NCBI GenBank assembly: GCA_007116605.1 | Contig: SKID01000158.1 | Coordinates: 1 to 5,322 of the forward strand | Reading direction: 5' to 3' | DNA length: 5,322 nt | Source: Tissierellia bacterium | GTDB lineage: Bacteria; Bacillota; Clostridia; Tissierellales; Dethiosulfatibacteraceae | Part shown: piece after piece, positions 1 to 5,269 of the stretch | Position numbering within the stretch: position 1 is the first letter of the stretch | Layout of the letters: every line of letters starts with the position of its first letter | The notes under the pieces: generated by a model | The model's input: only the letters and a program-made list of their open reading frames with translations | Databases searched by the model: none | Told to the model about the DNA's origin: nothing | Made by a program: the position numbers and the translations under genes

Positions 1-13
1 ATTTAAAGGAAGC

Positions 14-59
14 AAAAACACCCCACACCCTTTATTACTAAAGGTCTAAGTGGAGTGTT
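14..59 (-). terminator. Intrinsic terminator of the yedE operon
   Basis: Read on the minus strand, AACACTCCAC (59-50) pairs with GTGGGGTGTT (26-17), giving ten pairs with one U-G wobble. Inside it a second perfect hairpin forms: CCTTTA (44-39), a GTAA tetraloop of the GNRA type (38-35), and TAAAGG (34-29). A run of five U residues follows (18-14), partly inside the stem. It lies about 24 bases past the stop codon of the DUF3343 gene, so it should end the three-gene leftward transcript. In the rightward direction no T-run follows, so it appears to work one way only. Confidence 0.85.
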
Positions 60-82
60 GACTTAACGTAAAAGATTATTAT

Positions 83-325
83 TTATATTTCTGGTGACTC
101 ATACACGAGTTCATAGTGATTATCTTTCAGAATAAACATTTTTTCAATTTGGGAATCGATTAAATCTACACTTTCTCCTTCAAATTCTATACGGGCACTG
201 ACACTACAATTTGAGCTTAAAGCTCTAGGTACGGGCATTAATTCACAAGTTATCCCTTCTTGCTTCATTTTCCTCTCAAATTTTATCGCTCCTGTATGGG
301 TGAAAAAAAGTATATCGTAAATCAT
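83..325 (-). CDS. DUF3343 family protein, putative Se/S carrier-like
   Basis: This is an 80-residue soluble protein with no signal peptide or membrane segment, the usual size for DUF3343. It shows the family pattern: an N-terminal beta strand (residues 2-9, MIYDILFFTH region), a helix around residues 12-24, then the core motif PVPRALSSNC (residues 31-40). Many relatives read SSxCG here, but this protein has Ser41 in place of the glycine. Cys40 is the likely functional thiol; Cys27 is a second cysteine. The family has been proposed to carry sulfur or selenium because its genes sit beside YedE, YedF and cysteine desulfurases; no reaction is firmly established. Its ATG overlaps the TGA stop of the TusA-like gene in an ATGA arrangement, so it is probably translationally coupled to it and made in similar amounts. 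A purine-rich AAAGGAAAG lies about 8 bases ahead of the start. It is the last gene of the operon. Confidence 0.86.
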   Translation of the reverse strand: MIYDILFFTHTGAIKFERKMKQEGITCELMPVPRALSSNCSVSARIEFEGESVDLIDSQIEKMFILKDNHYELVYESPEI

Positions 326-531
326 GCTTTCTTTCCTTTTAAGATTGTTAATTCACCATGATCTTCAACCGAAACAGCACATCCCGCACTGATTAAAAAT
401 CTTTCCACATTGGTTTTTGCTGTAGTGTTATCCACAATCACTTCAACACCCTCAGGACTTTGTTCCAATCCCTTTTTTGCCATTAAAACTGGTTGTGGAC
501 AACTCATGCCACAGGTATCTATTTTTTTCAT
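322..531 (-). CDS. TusA/YedF-type sulfurtransferase (CPxP), lacking the DsrE half
   Basis: This 69-residue protein is a single TusA-fold domain (SirA/YedF/YeeD family). The signature is CGMSCPQPV at residues 7-15, with Cys11 of the CPxP motif as the expected persulfide or perselenide carrier. Asp34-Asn35 followed by the TAKTNV stretch is typical of the N-terminal half of YedF selenium-metabolism proteins. Full YedF proteins are about 200 residues and add a C-terminal DsrE-like domain, which is absent here; the next gene is DUF3343 instead. Cys7 and Cys51 are extra cysteines. The start chosen is the ATG at 531, because GAGGTGG (537-543) lies 5 bases ahead; a GTG at 540 falls inside that ribosome site. 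Only 12 bases separate it from the yedE stop, and it overlaps the downstream gene by 3 bases. The likely role is relaying sulfur or selenium from a desulfurase to an acceptor; the direction of transfer is inferred. Confidence 0.88.
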   Translation of the reverse strand: MKKIDTCGMSCPQPVLMAKKGLEQSPEGVEVIVDNTTAKTNVERFLISAGCAVSVEDHGELTILKGKKA

Positions 532-536
532 TTTAA

Positions 537-543
537 CCACCTC
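537..543 (-). promoter_or_regulatory. Ribosome binding site that fixes the TusA-like start
   Basis: On the minus strand GAGGTGG is followed by TTAAA and then ATG at 531. This favours the ATG over the in-frame GTG at 540, which would leave the ribosome site inside the coding sequence. Confidence 0.75.
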
Positions 544-1605
544 TTATCCTTTATTTTTAATAAGAAATTCTGAGTTTTTCCATGAAATAGCTAGCAATAT
601 GAGTGCACAAATGCCTACTGCTATTTGACCATTCAAGGTAGGACCTGCAGGGCTAGCGGCTAAACCAAAATTATGTGCAATTGCACCACCAACAAGCATA
701 CCAAACACTGATACTGCTGAATCGCTATTTCCTTCCCCGGCCAATATCAACTGTCTCAATGGACATCCTCCTAATAAGACTGATGCCCAGCCTACCAACG
801 TCATCCCTAAGAAATTCCATAAACCATTGGTATGAGCTACTGGCTGTCCTTCAAACCCAAGATCAAAAAAGCCAAATGCCATATTTAAGATAAAACTTAC
901 AACTAAAATACTTAAAAATCCTAAAAACAAGTAATTGTCTTTAAACAAAATCATATCTCTTGTACCGCCGACCATACACAGTCTTGATTTTTGTGAAAGT
1001 CCTCCTACAATGAGCCCTGCTGCCAATGCAATCCATATGGGTGCCCGTGCTGCACCGGGACCACTTTCACTGAAAAACAAAAATGCAGGTGCCGCTAATA
1101 ATAAAATGAATAGCCCCACATTTAAAGCAGGAAATACATATCCATCATATTTAGGTTGTTTATAATTTCGTTGAAGATTAAATCCTTTATCCAGAAAAAA
1201 CACACCTACAAATATCCCTGCAACAAAGCCTGCAATTGCAAAGATTGCATTCAAATCCCCACCGCCTAGACGTAGAATCATTCTTAGTGGACATCCTAAA
1301 AAAACTAATGCACCAATCATAACAACTACAGATAAAACAAATCTTGTCGTTGGAGATGACCCTCCTTTTGCCTGAAACTCTTTATTCTTAGTAGCCATAA
1401 TAAAAGCACCCAGAACGAGTCCCATGACTTCAGGTCTCAAATACTGGACAACACCTGCTCGATGTAAACCCAAACCCCCTGCAATATCTCTTACAAAACA
1501 AGCAATACAAAAACCCATGTTGGCAGGATTTCCTAAATAAACTAATAGGACTGCAATGGCACCCACCACACTTCCTGAAATAATTATACCTTTTTTCCCT
1601 TCCAT
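544..1605 (-). CDS. yedE: YedE family putative selenium transporter
   Basis: This is a 353-residue polytopic inner-membrane protein of the YeeE/YedE (TsuA-like) family, with about nine or ten hydrophobic segments. It opens with a helix at residues 6-24, then GNPANMGFC and the CIAC motif with Cys33 and Cys36, then VRDIAGGLGLHRA. The protein is an internal tandem duplication: the first half has GCPLRM (Cys105) and the second half has CMVGGTRD (Cys210) and GCPLRQ (Cys281). In the thiosulfate transporter TsuA, conserved cysteines along the central path are needed for uptake, and the cysteines here occupy similar motif positions. The selenium-associated branch is distinguished by the long N-terminal CIACF(V/I)RD region and by its neighbours. 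The substrate, possibly selenite or another Se/S anion, has not been proven for this branch. The start at 1605 is chosen because GGAGG lies 5 bases ahead; an in-frame TTG at 1674 would add 23 polar residues unlike the family. It is the first gene of the leftward operon. Confidence 0.92.
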   Translation of the reverse strand: MEGKKGIIISGSVVGAIAVLLVYLGNPANMGFCIACFVRDIAGGLGLHRAGVVQYLRPEVMGLVLGAFIMATKNKEFQAKGGSSPTTRFVLSVVVMIGALVFLGCPLRMILRLGGGDLNAIFAIAGFVAGIFVGVFFLDKGFNLQRNYKQPKYDGYVFPALNVGLFILLLAAPAFLFFSESGPGAARAPIWIALAAGLIVGGLSQKSRLCMVGGTRDMILFKDNYLFLGFLSILVVSFILNMAFGFFDLGFEGQPVAHTNGLWNFLGMTLVGWASVLLGGCPLRQLILAGEGNSDSAVSVFGMLVGGAIAHNFGLAASPAGPTLNGQIAVGICALILLAISWKNSEFLIKNKG

Positions 1606-1610
1606 TCTTT

Positions 1611-1615
1611 CCTCC
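1611..1615 (-). promoter_or_regulatory. Ribosome binding site that fixes the yedE start
   Basis: GGAGG on the minus strand is followed by AAAGA and ATG at 1605, giving a spacing of 5 bases. It supports the shorter 353-residue protein over the TTG-initiated reading from 1674. Confidence 0.85.
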
Positions 1616-1616
1616 G

Positions 1617-1643
1617 TTGATGTATGATAAATAGTGTTATAAT
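1617..1643 (+). promoter_or_regulatory. Candidate promoter of the desulfurase-lysR pair
   Basis: A perfect extended -10, TGTTATAAT, spans 1635-1643 (TATAAT at 1638-1643). A possible -35, TTGATG (1617-1622), sits at a short 15-base spacing, which the extended -10 could compensate. Initiation would be near 1650, giving a leader of roughly 158 bases ahead of the desulfurase. This promoter would lie within the yedE leader on the opposite strand. It is inferred from sequence only. Confidence 0.45.
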
Positions 1644-1694
1644 GTTCACAAACCAATTGTATCAATGTCTTCAACAGAAGTAAAATTAGCTTTT

Positions 1695-1723
1695 ATTATA
1701 CTTTATGTTAGCAGTATAAGCAA
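1695..1723 (-). promoter_or_regulatory. Candidate promoter of the yedE operon
   Basis: On the minus strand TTGCTT (1723-1718), a 17-base spacer and a perfect TATAAT (1700-1695) form a sigma-A-type promoter. The -35 matches consensus only in TTG. Initiation near 1688 gives a leader of about 83 bases before yedE. The promoter core coincides with the TTATACT/AGTATAA inverted repeat at 1696-1719, as expected if a regulator binds there. Confidence 0.6.
1696..1719. promoter_or_regulatory. Inverted repeat, candidate operator in the divergent region
   Basis: TTATACT (1696-1702) and AGTATAA (1713-1719) form a perfect 7-base inverted repeat with a 10-base gap. It overlaps the -10, spacer and first bases of the -35 of the yedE promoter. 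The neighbouring LysR-type regulator is the natural candidate to bind here. It is longer than the minimal T-N11-A LysR box, so the assignment is tentative. Confidence 0.4.
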
Positions 1724-1744
1724 AATCTATGCAATAACTAACAT
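1705..1744 (+). repeat. Inverted repeat ATGTTAG / CTAACAT (stem A of the leader)
   Basis: ATGTTAG at 1705-1711 is the exact reverse complement of CTAACAT at 1738-1744, with a 26-base gap. If transcribed rightward it could form a 7-pair stem. Its loop contains the first arm of the 8-base repeat at 1725-1786, so the two stems interleave. Confidence 0.5.
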
Positions 1745-1786
1745 TACTGAGGCTCCCACTTCTTCAAGTGGAAGATAAGCATAGAT
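1725..1786 (+). repeat. Inverted repeat ATCTATGC / GCATAGAT (stem B) enclosing a hairpin
   Basis: ATCTATGC (1725-1732) pairs exactly with GCATAGAT (1779-1786). Between them a compact hairpin forms from CCACTT (1756-1761), a CTTC loop (1762-1765) and AAGTGG (1766-1771). It can be extended by two pairs (1753-1754 with 1773-1774) across one mismatch. The outer stem ends 10 bases before the AGGAGG of the desulfurase (1797-1802), so structure here could influence its translation. ATAAGCA also occurs twice, at 1716-1722 and 1775-1781. The function is unknown. Confidence 0.5.
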
Positions 1787-1807
1787 ATACTATTTTAGGA
1801 GGTCCCT

Positions 1808-2977
1808 ATGAAACAAATCTATATGGATAATGGTGCCACTTCTTTTCCAAAAGCACCGGGTGTCATTGAGAGTATGACTTATTACCTTCAATCTGTAGGT
1901 GCCAGTGTCAACCGAAGTGCTTATACTTCTGCTTACGCTTCCGAAAATATTGTTTATGAAACGAGAGAGCTTTTATGTCAAATCTTTGACTTTGATAATC
2001 CTGAAAACATGGTGTTAACCAAGAATGTTACTGAAAGCTTGAATGTCTTAATCAAAGGGTTATTAAAACCTGGTGATCATGTATTAGTATCTTCAATGGA
2101 ACATAACGCTGTCATGCGTCCTCTCAATGGTCTAAATAATCATAAAATCACCTATACAAAAGTACCTTGTGACTCCCATGGCGGGCTTCTAGTGGATACT
2201 ATTGACTCTCTCATTCAAAAAAACACAAAAGCCATCATCATGACTCATGCCTCCAATGTGTCAGGCACTATTTTACCTTTAGAAAAGGTAGGACGAATAT
2301 GCCAAGAGAATGAATTATTATTTATCATTGATGCTGCTCAAACAGCTGGTTTTATGCCTGTTTCATTTAAAAAGCTCCACGCAGATGCTATCGCTTTTAC
2401 AGGTCATAAAAGCTTATTAGGACCACAGGGTACCGGAGGTTTTATGATCACGACCCCTTTAGCAGAAATGACAAGCTCATTAATGGAAGGTGGCACCGGG
2501 AGTCTATCCTATGAAGAAATTCAGCCTCGTTATATGCCTGATAAATTTGAAGCAGGTACTCCTAATATTCCTGGTATTTATGGTCTACATGCAGCCTTAT
2601 CTTATTTAATTAAGGAAGATATTAAGACCATCTATGAAAAAGAAATGGCTTTGACTTCCGCATTTATAATGGGTCTGATGAACATTTCGAAAATAGCAGT
2701 CATCGGTATTCCTGAAACAAAAGATCGAACCGGTGTTATATCTATTGATTTTAGAAACCGTGATAATGGAGAAGCTGCACATCTATTAGCAAAGAATTTT
2801 GGTATTCTCACACGCAGTGGTCTTCATTGTGCTCCCTCAGCTCATCAAACCCTTGGCACCTATCCTCATGGAACCGTGCGATTTGGCCTCAGCCATTTTA
2901 TGACAAAACATGACATTCATGATGCTTTATATGCCATTCACCATATTTCCACTTCTGGAGGATCAAATGGAATTTAA
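1808..2977 (+). CDS. Cysteine desulfurase / selenocysteine lyase-like, class V aminotransferase fold
   Basis: This 389-residue cytosolic PLP enzyme belongs to the EF2568-type cysteine desulfurase family, whose genes cluster with selenium metabolism. Key residues are visible in order: an N-terminal MDNGATSFPK (residues 6-15); His99 in the SMEHN motif that stacks on PLP; Asp175 and Gln178 in IIDAAQ; Lys201 in TGHKSLLGPQGTGG, the Schiff-base lysine; FEAGTPN at 247-253; and Cys341 in RSGLHCAP, the expected catalytic persulfide cysteine. Length is normal and all catalytic residues are present. It should release sulfur from cysteine, or selenium from selenocysteine, as alanine plus an enzyme-bound persulfide or perselenide. 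The preferred substrate cannot be read from sequence. The start is set by AGGAGG (1797-1802) 5 bases ahead of the ATG. Its last 11 bases overlap the LysR gene, so the two are probably co-transcribed and coupled. It diverges from the yedE operon, which encodes a plausible acceptor, the TusA-like protein. Confidence 0.93.
   Translation: MKQIYMDNGATSFPKAPGVIESMTYYLQSVGASVNRSAYTSAYASENIVYETRELLCQIFDFDNPENMVLTKNVTESLNVLIKGLLKPGDHVLVSSMEHNAVMRPLNGLNNHKITYTKVPCDSHGGLLVDTIDSLIQKNTKAIIMTHASNVSGTILPLEKVGRICQENELLFIIDAAQTAGFMPVSFKKLHADAIAFTGHKSLLGPQGTGGFMITTPLAEMTSSLMEGGTGSLSYEEIQPRYMPDKFEAGTPNIPGIYGLHAALSYLIKEDIKTIYEKEMALTSAFIMGLMNISKIAVIGIPETKDRTGVISIDFRNRDNGEAAHLLAKNFGILTRSGLHCAPSAHQTLGTYPHGTVRFGLSHFMTKHDIHDALYAIHHISTSGGSNGI
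2957..2961 (+). promoter_or_regulatory. Ribosome binding site that fixes the lysR start
   Basis: GGAGG followed by ATCAA and ATG at 2967 sits inside the 3' end of the desulfurase gene. It supports the start that yields the standard LysR N-terminus MEFKQLEIF, rather than an ATG at 2910 that would add 19 residues. Confidence 0.88.
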
Positions 2978-3872
2978 ACAATTAGAAATATTCGTAGCTC
3001 TCGCTAAAACCAAAAGTTTTTCAAAAGCAGCTCAAAAACTTTATTTGACTCAACCCGCTATCACTAATAGTTTGCAAAAGCTAGAAGATTCGCTGGGTAC
3101 CACTTTAGTTAATCGAAAGACTAGACAAATTACTTTAACAGAAAGTGGTCAACTACTATTACAATATGCGGTTAGTATCATTAACATGCGCGACCAAGCT
3201 CTTTTTAATTTAAAAGAAAAGCAAGAAGCTATCTCTGGCAATTTGGAGCTATATGCAAGTACTATCCCTGCACAATACTTGTTGCCAAAATTAGTCAAAG
3301 ATTTTTGTATTTGCTATCCTCAAGTCAATGTTTCTATTCGGCATGCAGACTCCCTTCAAGTGGCTGATGACATTCTTCAAGGATTTTCTAATTTAGGATT
3401 AGTTGGCAGTTATCATGACTCTGAATCATTGTTGTATCATCCATTAATGGACGACAAAGTGGTATTAATAACCTCATCACAAAGGCAAATTGACCATAAA
3501 AAAACGTTTCCCTCAATCCAAGATTTGGTAGGAGAAACGCTTATTTTACGTGAAGAAGGCTCTGGTACACGAAAAATATTAGAGCAAGTCTTGTCACAAA
3601 AAAATTTAGATTTAAGTTGTTTCCAACACATCAATCAAGTAGAAAATAATGAAACTATCAAAAACATGGTTGCTCTTGACTTGGGTGTTAGCTTTGTTTC
3701 AGAGCTTTCTATTCAAAACGAGTTATCTTTAGGGATTCTAAATGCTTACTCAATGGAAGATTTATCTTTGGATCGTTGTTTTTACTTAGTTTATACTGCC
3801 ACTCGCCATCTATCCCCAGTAGAAGCATCCTTTAAAAATTTTGTTTTAAATCAATTTCACCAGTTGTCATAA
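2967..3872 (+). CDS. LysR family transcriptional regulator, selenium-metabolism-associated type
   Basis: This 301-residue protein has normal LysR length and architecture. A winged helix-turn-helix occupies about residues 1-60, with MEFKQLEIFVALAKTKSFSK leading into the recognition helices (AAQKLYLTQPAITNSLQKLE) and the usual ESG turn at 60-61. A linker helix follows to about residue 88. A periplasmic-binding-protein-like effector domain (about 91-297) begins GNLELYASTIPAQYLLPKL and carries EEGSGTR at 196-202, a motif that commonly lines the effector pocket in CysB/CbbR-like members. The effector is unknown; a sulfur or selenium metabolite would fit the neighbours. It is translated from a site inside the desulfurase gene and overlaps it by 11 bases. 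Likely targets are the divergent promoters in 1606-1807, where inverted repeats are present. Placement in the selenium-associated subgroup rests on context and general resemblance. Confidence 0.92.
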   Translation: MEFKQLEIFVALAKTKSFSKAAQKLYLTQPAITNSLQKLEDSLGTTLVNRKTRQITLTESGQLLLQYAVSIINMRDQALFNLKEKQEAISGNLELYASTIPAQYLLPKLVKDFCICYPQVNVSIRHADSLQVADDILQGFSNLGLVGSYHDSESLLYHPLMDDKVVLITSSQRQIDHKKTFPSIQDLVGETLILREEGSGTRKILEQVLSQKNLDLSCFQHINQVENNETIKNMVALDLGVSFVSELSIQNELSLGILNAYSMEDLSLDRCFYLVYTATRHLSPVEASFKNFVLNQFHQLS

Positions 3873-3884
3873 GAAGTAATGTCC

Positions 3885-5108
3885 TTAAGCTACGTTCTCT
3901 AGGTTTCTTTTCACTTGAACCCTCTTTTTAACATACAAAGTAAGCAGTACACCTACCACATTCATAGCTGTCACAATCATAAATGCCATGCCATAGTTTC
4001 CACCGCTAGCTTCTTTGACAACCGCTGCAATTCTAGGGCCTACAAATGCAGCCAATCCAAAGGCAGTAAATAACACTCCATAATTAATTCCGATATTTTT
4101 TGCACCAAAATTATCTGCTGTCACTGAAGGCATAATGCCTAAATAACCACCAAAGCTCATTGCAATACCACAAATTCCAATTAAGAAAAATGCAAAAGTT
4201 GAGGCAATATTTAAGACCATTAGACAAACACCACTGACTAAGTACATACACGCTAGTGTATTGTATCTCCCAATACGATCAGAAATACTTCCCCAAAAAA
4301 CGCGTCCTACTGAATTTGCTACCCCTAAAAAGCTGATGGCAACTGCTGCTGTGGCGGGAGACAAACCAATCTTCTCTTGACCAATCGGTGAAGCATGTCC
4401 TATAATCATTAATCCGCCTACACAACCAATAGTATACATCACCCAAATCAAATAAAAGTCTACTGACTTAAGCATTTCTCTTGGTGTATGATCTGGTCCA
4501 ACTCTATTAATCGCTGCTGGGTTAGGTACAAAACCTTCCGGTTTCCAACCAACATCCGGCGCTGCCATTAAAAACGACGCCATCACAATCCCTATAGCAA
4601 ATAATATTCCAAAGATATTAAAAGTTCTTAAAACACCTAGGTCTAAAATCATTCTAGCTGCAATAGGAGCAAAAATAACAGCACCTAAACCAAAACCCAT
4701 GGCTGTTAAACCGCCTGCTAATCCTCTTTTATCTGGAAACCATTTAATAGTGTTCCCCACTGTGCAAGCATAGACAGTACCAATACCAACACCACCTAAA
4801 AGTCCATAAGTCAGATATAGCCCTTGAATAGAACTCACTGTTCCTGCTAGATACATGCCCAAACCAAAAATGACTCCTCCAACCAAAGTAACGATACGAG
4901 GTCCTTTTTTATCTTGAACTCGACCTGCTACAATCATAGCCAATGGTACAATAGATAAATTAATGGTATAAGCTAAAGAAGCTTGGGGAGTCGTCCAATT
5001 AAATAAGTTAATGAGTGGAATTTGGAACACACTCCATGTATAAGCCGTACCAATACAAATGTTCATGATAATAGCTGCCGCTAAAATCAGCCAACGATTC
5101 TTTTTCAT
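3885..5108 (-). CDS. OFA family MFS transporter (oxalate/formate antiporter-like)
   Basis: This is a 407-residue inner-membrane protein with twelve predicted helices in two halves. The first helix region has GTAYTWSVFQIPL (residues 20-32), characteristic of the oxalate/formate antiporter family. MFS loop signatures appear after helix 2 (GRVQDKKGPR, 62-71) and, in the second half, at GSISDRIGR (273-281). A cytoplasmic central loop with PDVGWKPEGF lies near 184-193. Arg269 in VGRVFWG aligns by motif with the substrate-binding Arg272 of OxlT. The helix 11 region carries GPR (Arg359) and Lys365 rather than an obvious match to OxlT Lys355, so oxalate is not assured; formate, lactate or another small carboxylate is equally possible. 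The start at 5108 is chosen over an ATG at 5126 because AAGGAGA lies 5 bases upstream of it. It converges on lysR with only 12 bases between stops and appears to be transcribed alone from its own promoter. Confidence 0.92.
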   Translation of the reverse strand: MKKNRWLILAAAIIMNICIGTAYTWSVFQIPLINLFNWTTPQASLAYTINLSIVPLAMIVAGRVQDKKGPRIVTLVGGVIFGLGMYLAGTVSSIQGLYLTYGLLGGVGIGTVYACTVGNTIKWFPDKRGLAGGLTAMGFGLGAVIFAPIAARMILDLGVLRTFNIFGILFAIGIVMASFLMAAPDVGWKPEGFVPNPAAINRVGPDHTPREMLKSVDFYLIWVMYTIGCVGGLMIIGHASPIGQEKIGLSPATAAVAISFLGVANSVGRVFWGSISDRIGRYNTLACMYLVSGVCLMVLNIASTFAFFLIGICGIAMSFGGYLGIMPSVTADNFGAKNIGINYGVLFTAFGLAAFVGPRIAAVVKEASGGNYGMAFMIVTAMNVVGVLLTLYVKKRVQVKRNLENVA

Positions 5109-5113
5109 TCTGT

Positions 5114-5120
5114 TCTCCTT
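5114..5120 (-). promoter_or_regulatory. Ribosome binding site that fixes the OFA transporter start
   Basis: AAGGAGA on the minus strand is followed by ACAGA and ATG at 5108. The upstream in-frame ATG at 5126 has only a weak purine stretch before it and would put this site inside the gene. Confidence 0.82.
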
Positions 5121-5168
5121 TTTCATTTCTCAGGATCTATTGGATAGCACCGAATTTTCCTTTTCACC

Positions 5169-5180
5169 ATTTAGCTAAAT
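5169..5180. repeat. 12-base palindrome in the OFA transporter leader
   Basis: ATTTAGCTAAAT is a perfect palindrome located roughly 55 bases downstream of the predicted transcription start and about 60 bases before the start codon. It may be an operator or a chance AT-rich palindrome. Confidence 0.35.
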
Positions 5181-5240
5181 CACTTTTTTTAAGGATCATC
5201 ACTTTCTATACATTGTCCTGTTTATATTTATTCTTTCTCT

Positions 5241-5269
5241 AATATATCGTTATTTATTTCACAATGCAA
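5241..5269 (-). promoter_or_regulatory. Candidate promoter of the OFA transporter
   Basis: On the minus strand TTGCAT (5269-5264), a spacer of exactly 17 bases and TATATT (5246-5241) form a sigma-A-type promoter. Initiation near 5234 gives a leader of about 126 bases. The spacer and flank hold a Rex-like 18-base sequence (5247-5264) and two TGTGAAA direct repeats, suggesting control at this promoter. Confidence 0.6.
5247..5264. promoter_or_regulatory. Rex-like imperfect palindrome in the OFA promoter spacer
   Basis: On the minus strand TTGTGAAATAAATAACGA matches the clostridial Rex pattern TTGTTAA-N4-TTAACAA at 11 of 14 fixed positions. It fills the spacer between -35 and -10, where a repressor would block initiation. 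A second TGTGAAA copy lies 19 bases upstream (5276-5282 on the plus strand as TTTCACA). AT-rich sequence makes chance matches easy, so this is a candidate only. Confidence 0.3.

Noticed and set aside
410..1165. Three rightward open frames (410-628, 675-893 and 935-1165) opposite the yedE operon
   Set aside because: They lie antisense to well-supported genes, have no ribosome site and resemble no known protein; they are shadows of the real coding frames.
1606..1674. Longer yedE reading from a TTG at 1674
   Set aside because: The added 23 residues are polar and atypical for the family, and GGAGG is correctly placed before the ATG at 1605.
1786..1791. TATACT as the -10 of the desulfurase promoter
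   Set aside because: Initiation would fall on the AGGAGG ribosome site, and no -35 lies at a suitable distance.
2910..2966. Longer lysR reading from an ATG at 2910
   Set aside because: It would precede the canonical LysR N-terminus with residues read out of frame from the desulfurase gene; GGAGG serves the ATG at 2967.
3437..3634. Leftward open frame inside lysR
   Set aside because: It is fully antisense to the LysR effector domain, with no ribosome site and an implausible composition.
3902..3928. Possible terminator between lysR and the OFA transporter
   Set aside because: Only a four-pair GGTT/AACC stem with a 12-base loop precedes CTCTTTTT, too weak to call; the 12-base gap between the stops holds nothing.
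83..5108. Selenoprotein with in-frame TGA and SECIS
   Set aside because: All six genes read through without internal stops and keep cysteine at their expected active sites; no selenocysteine codon is implied.
5109..5126. OFA transporter start at the ATG at 5126
   Set aside because: AAGGAGA lies between this ATG and the one at 5108, and there is no good site before 5126.
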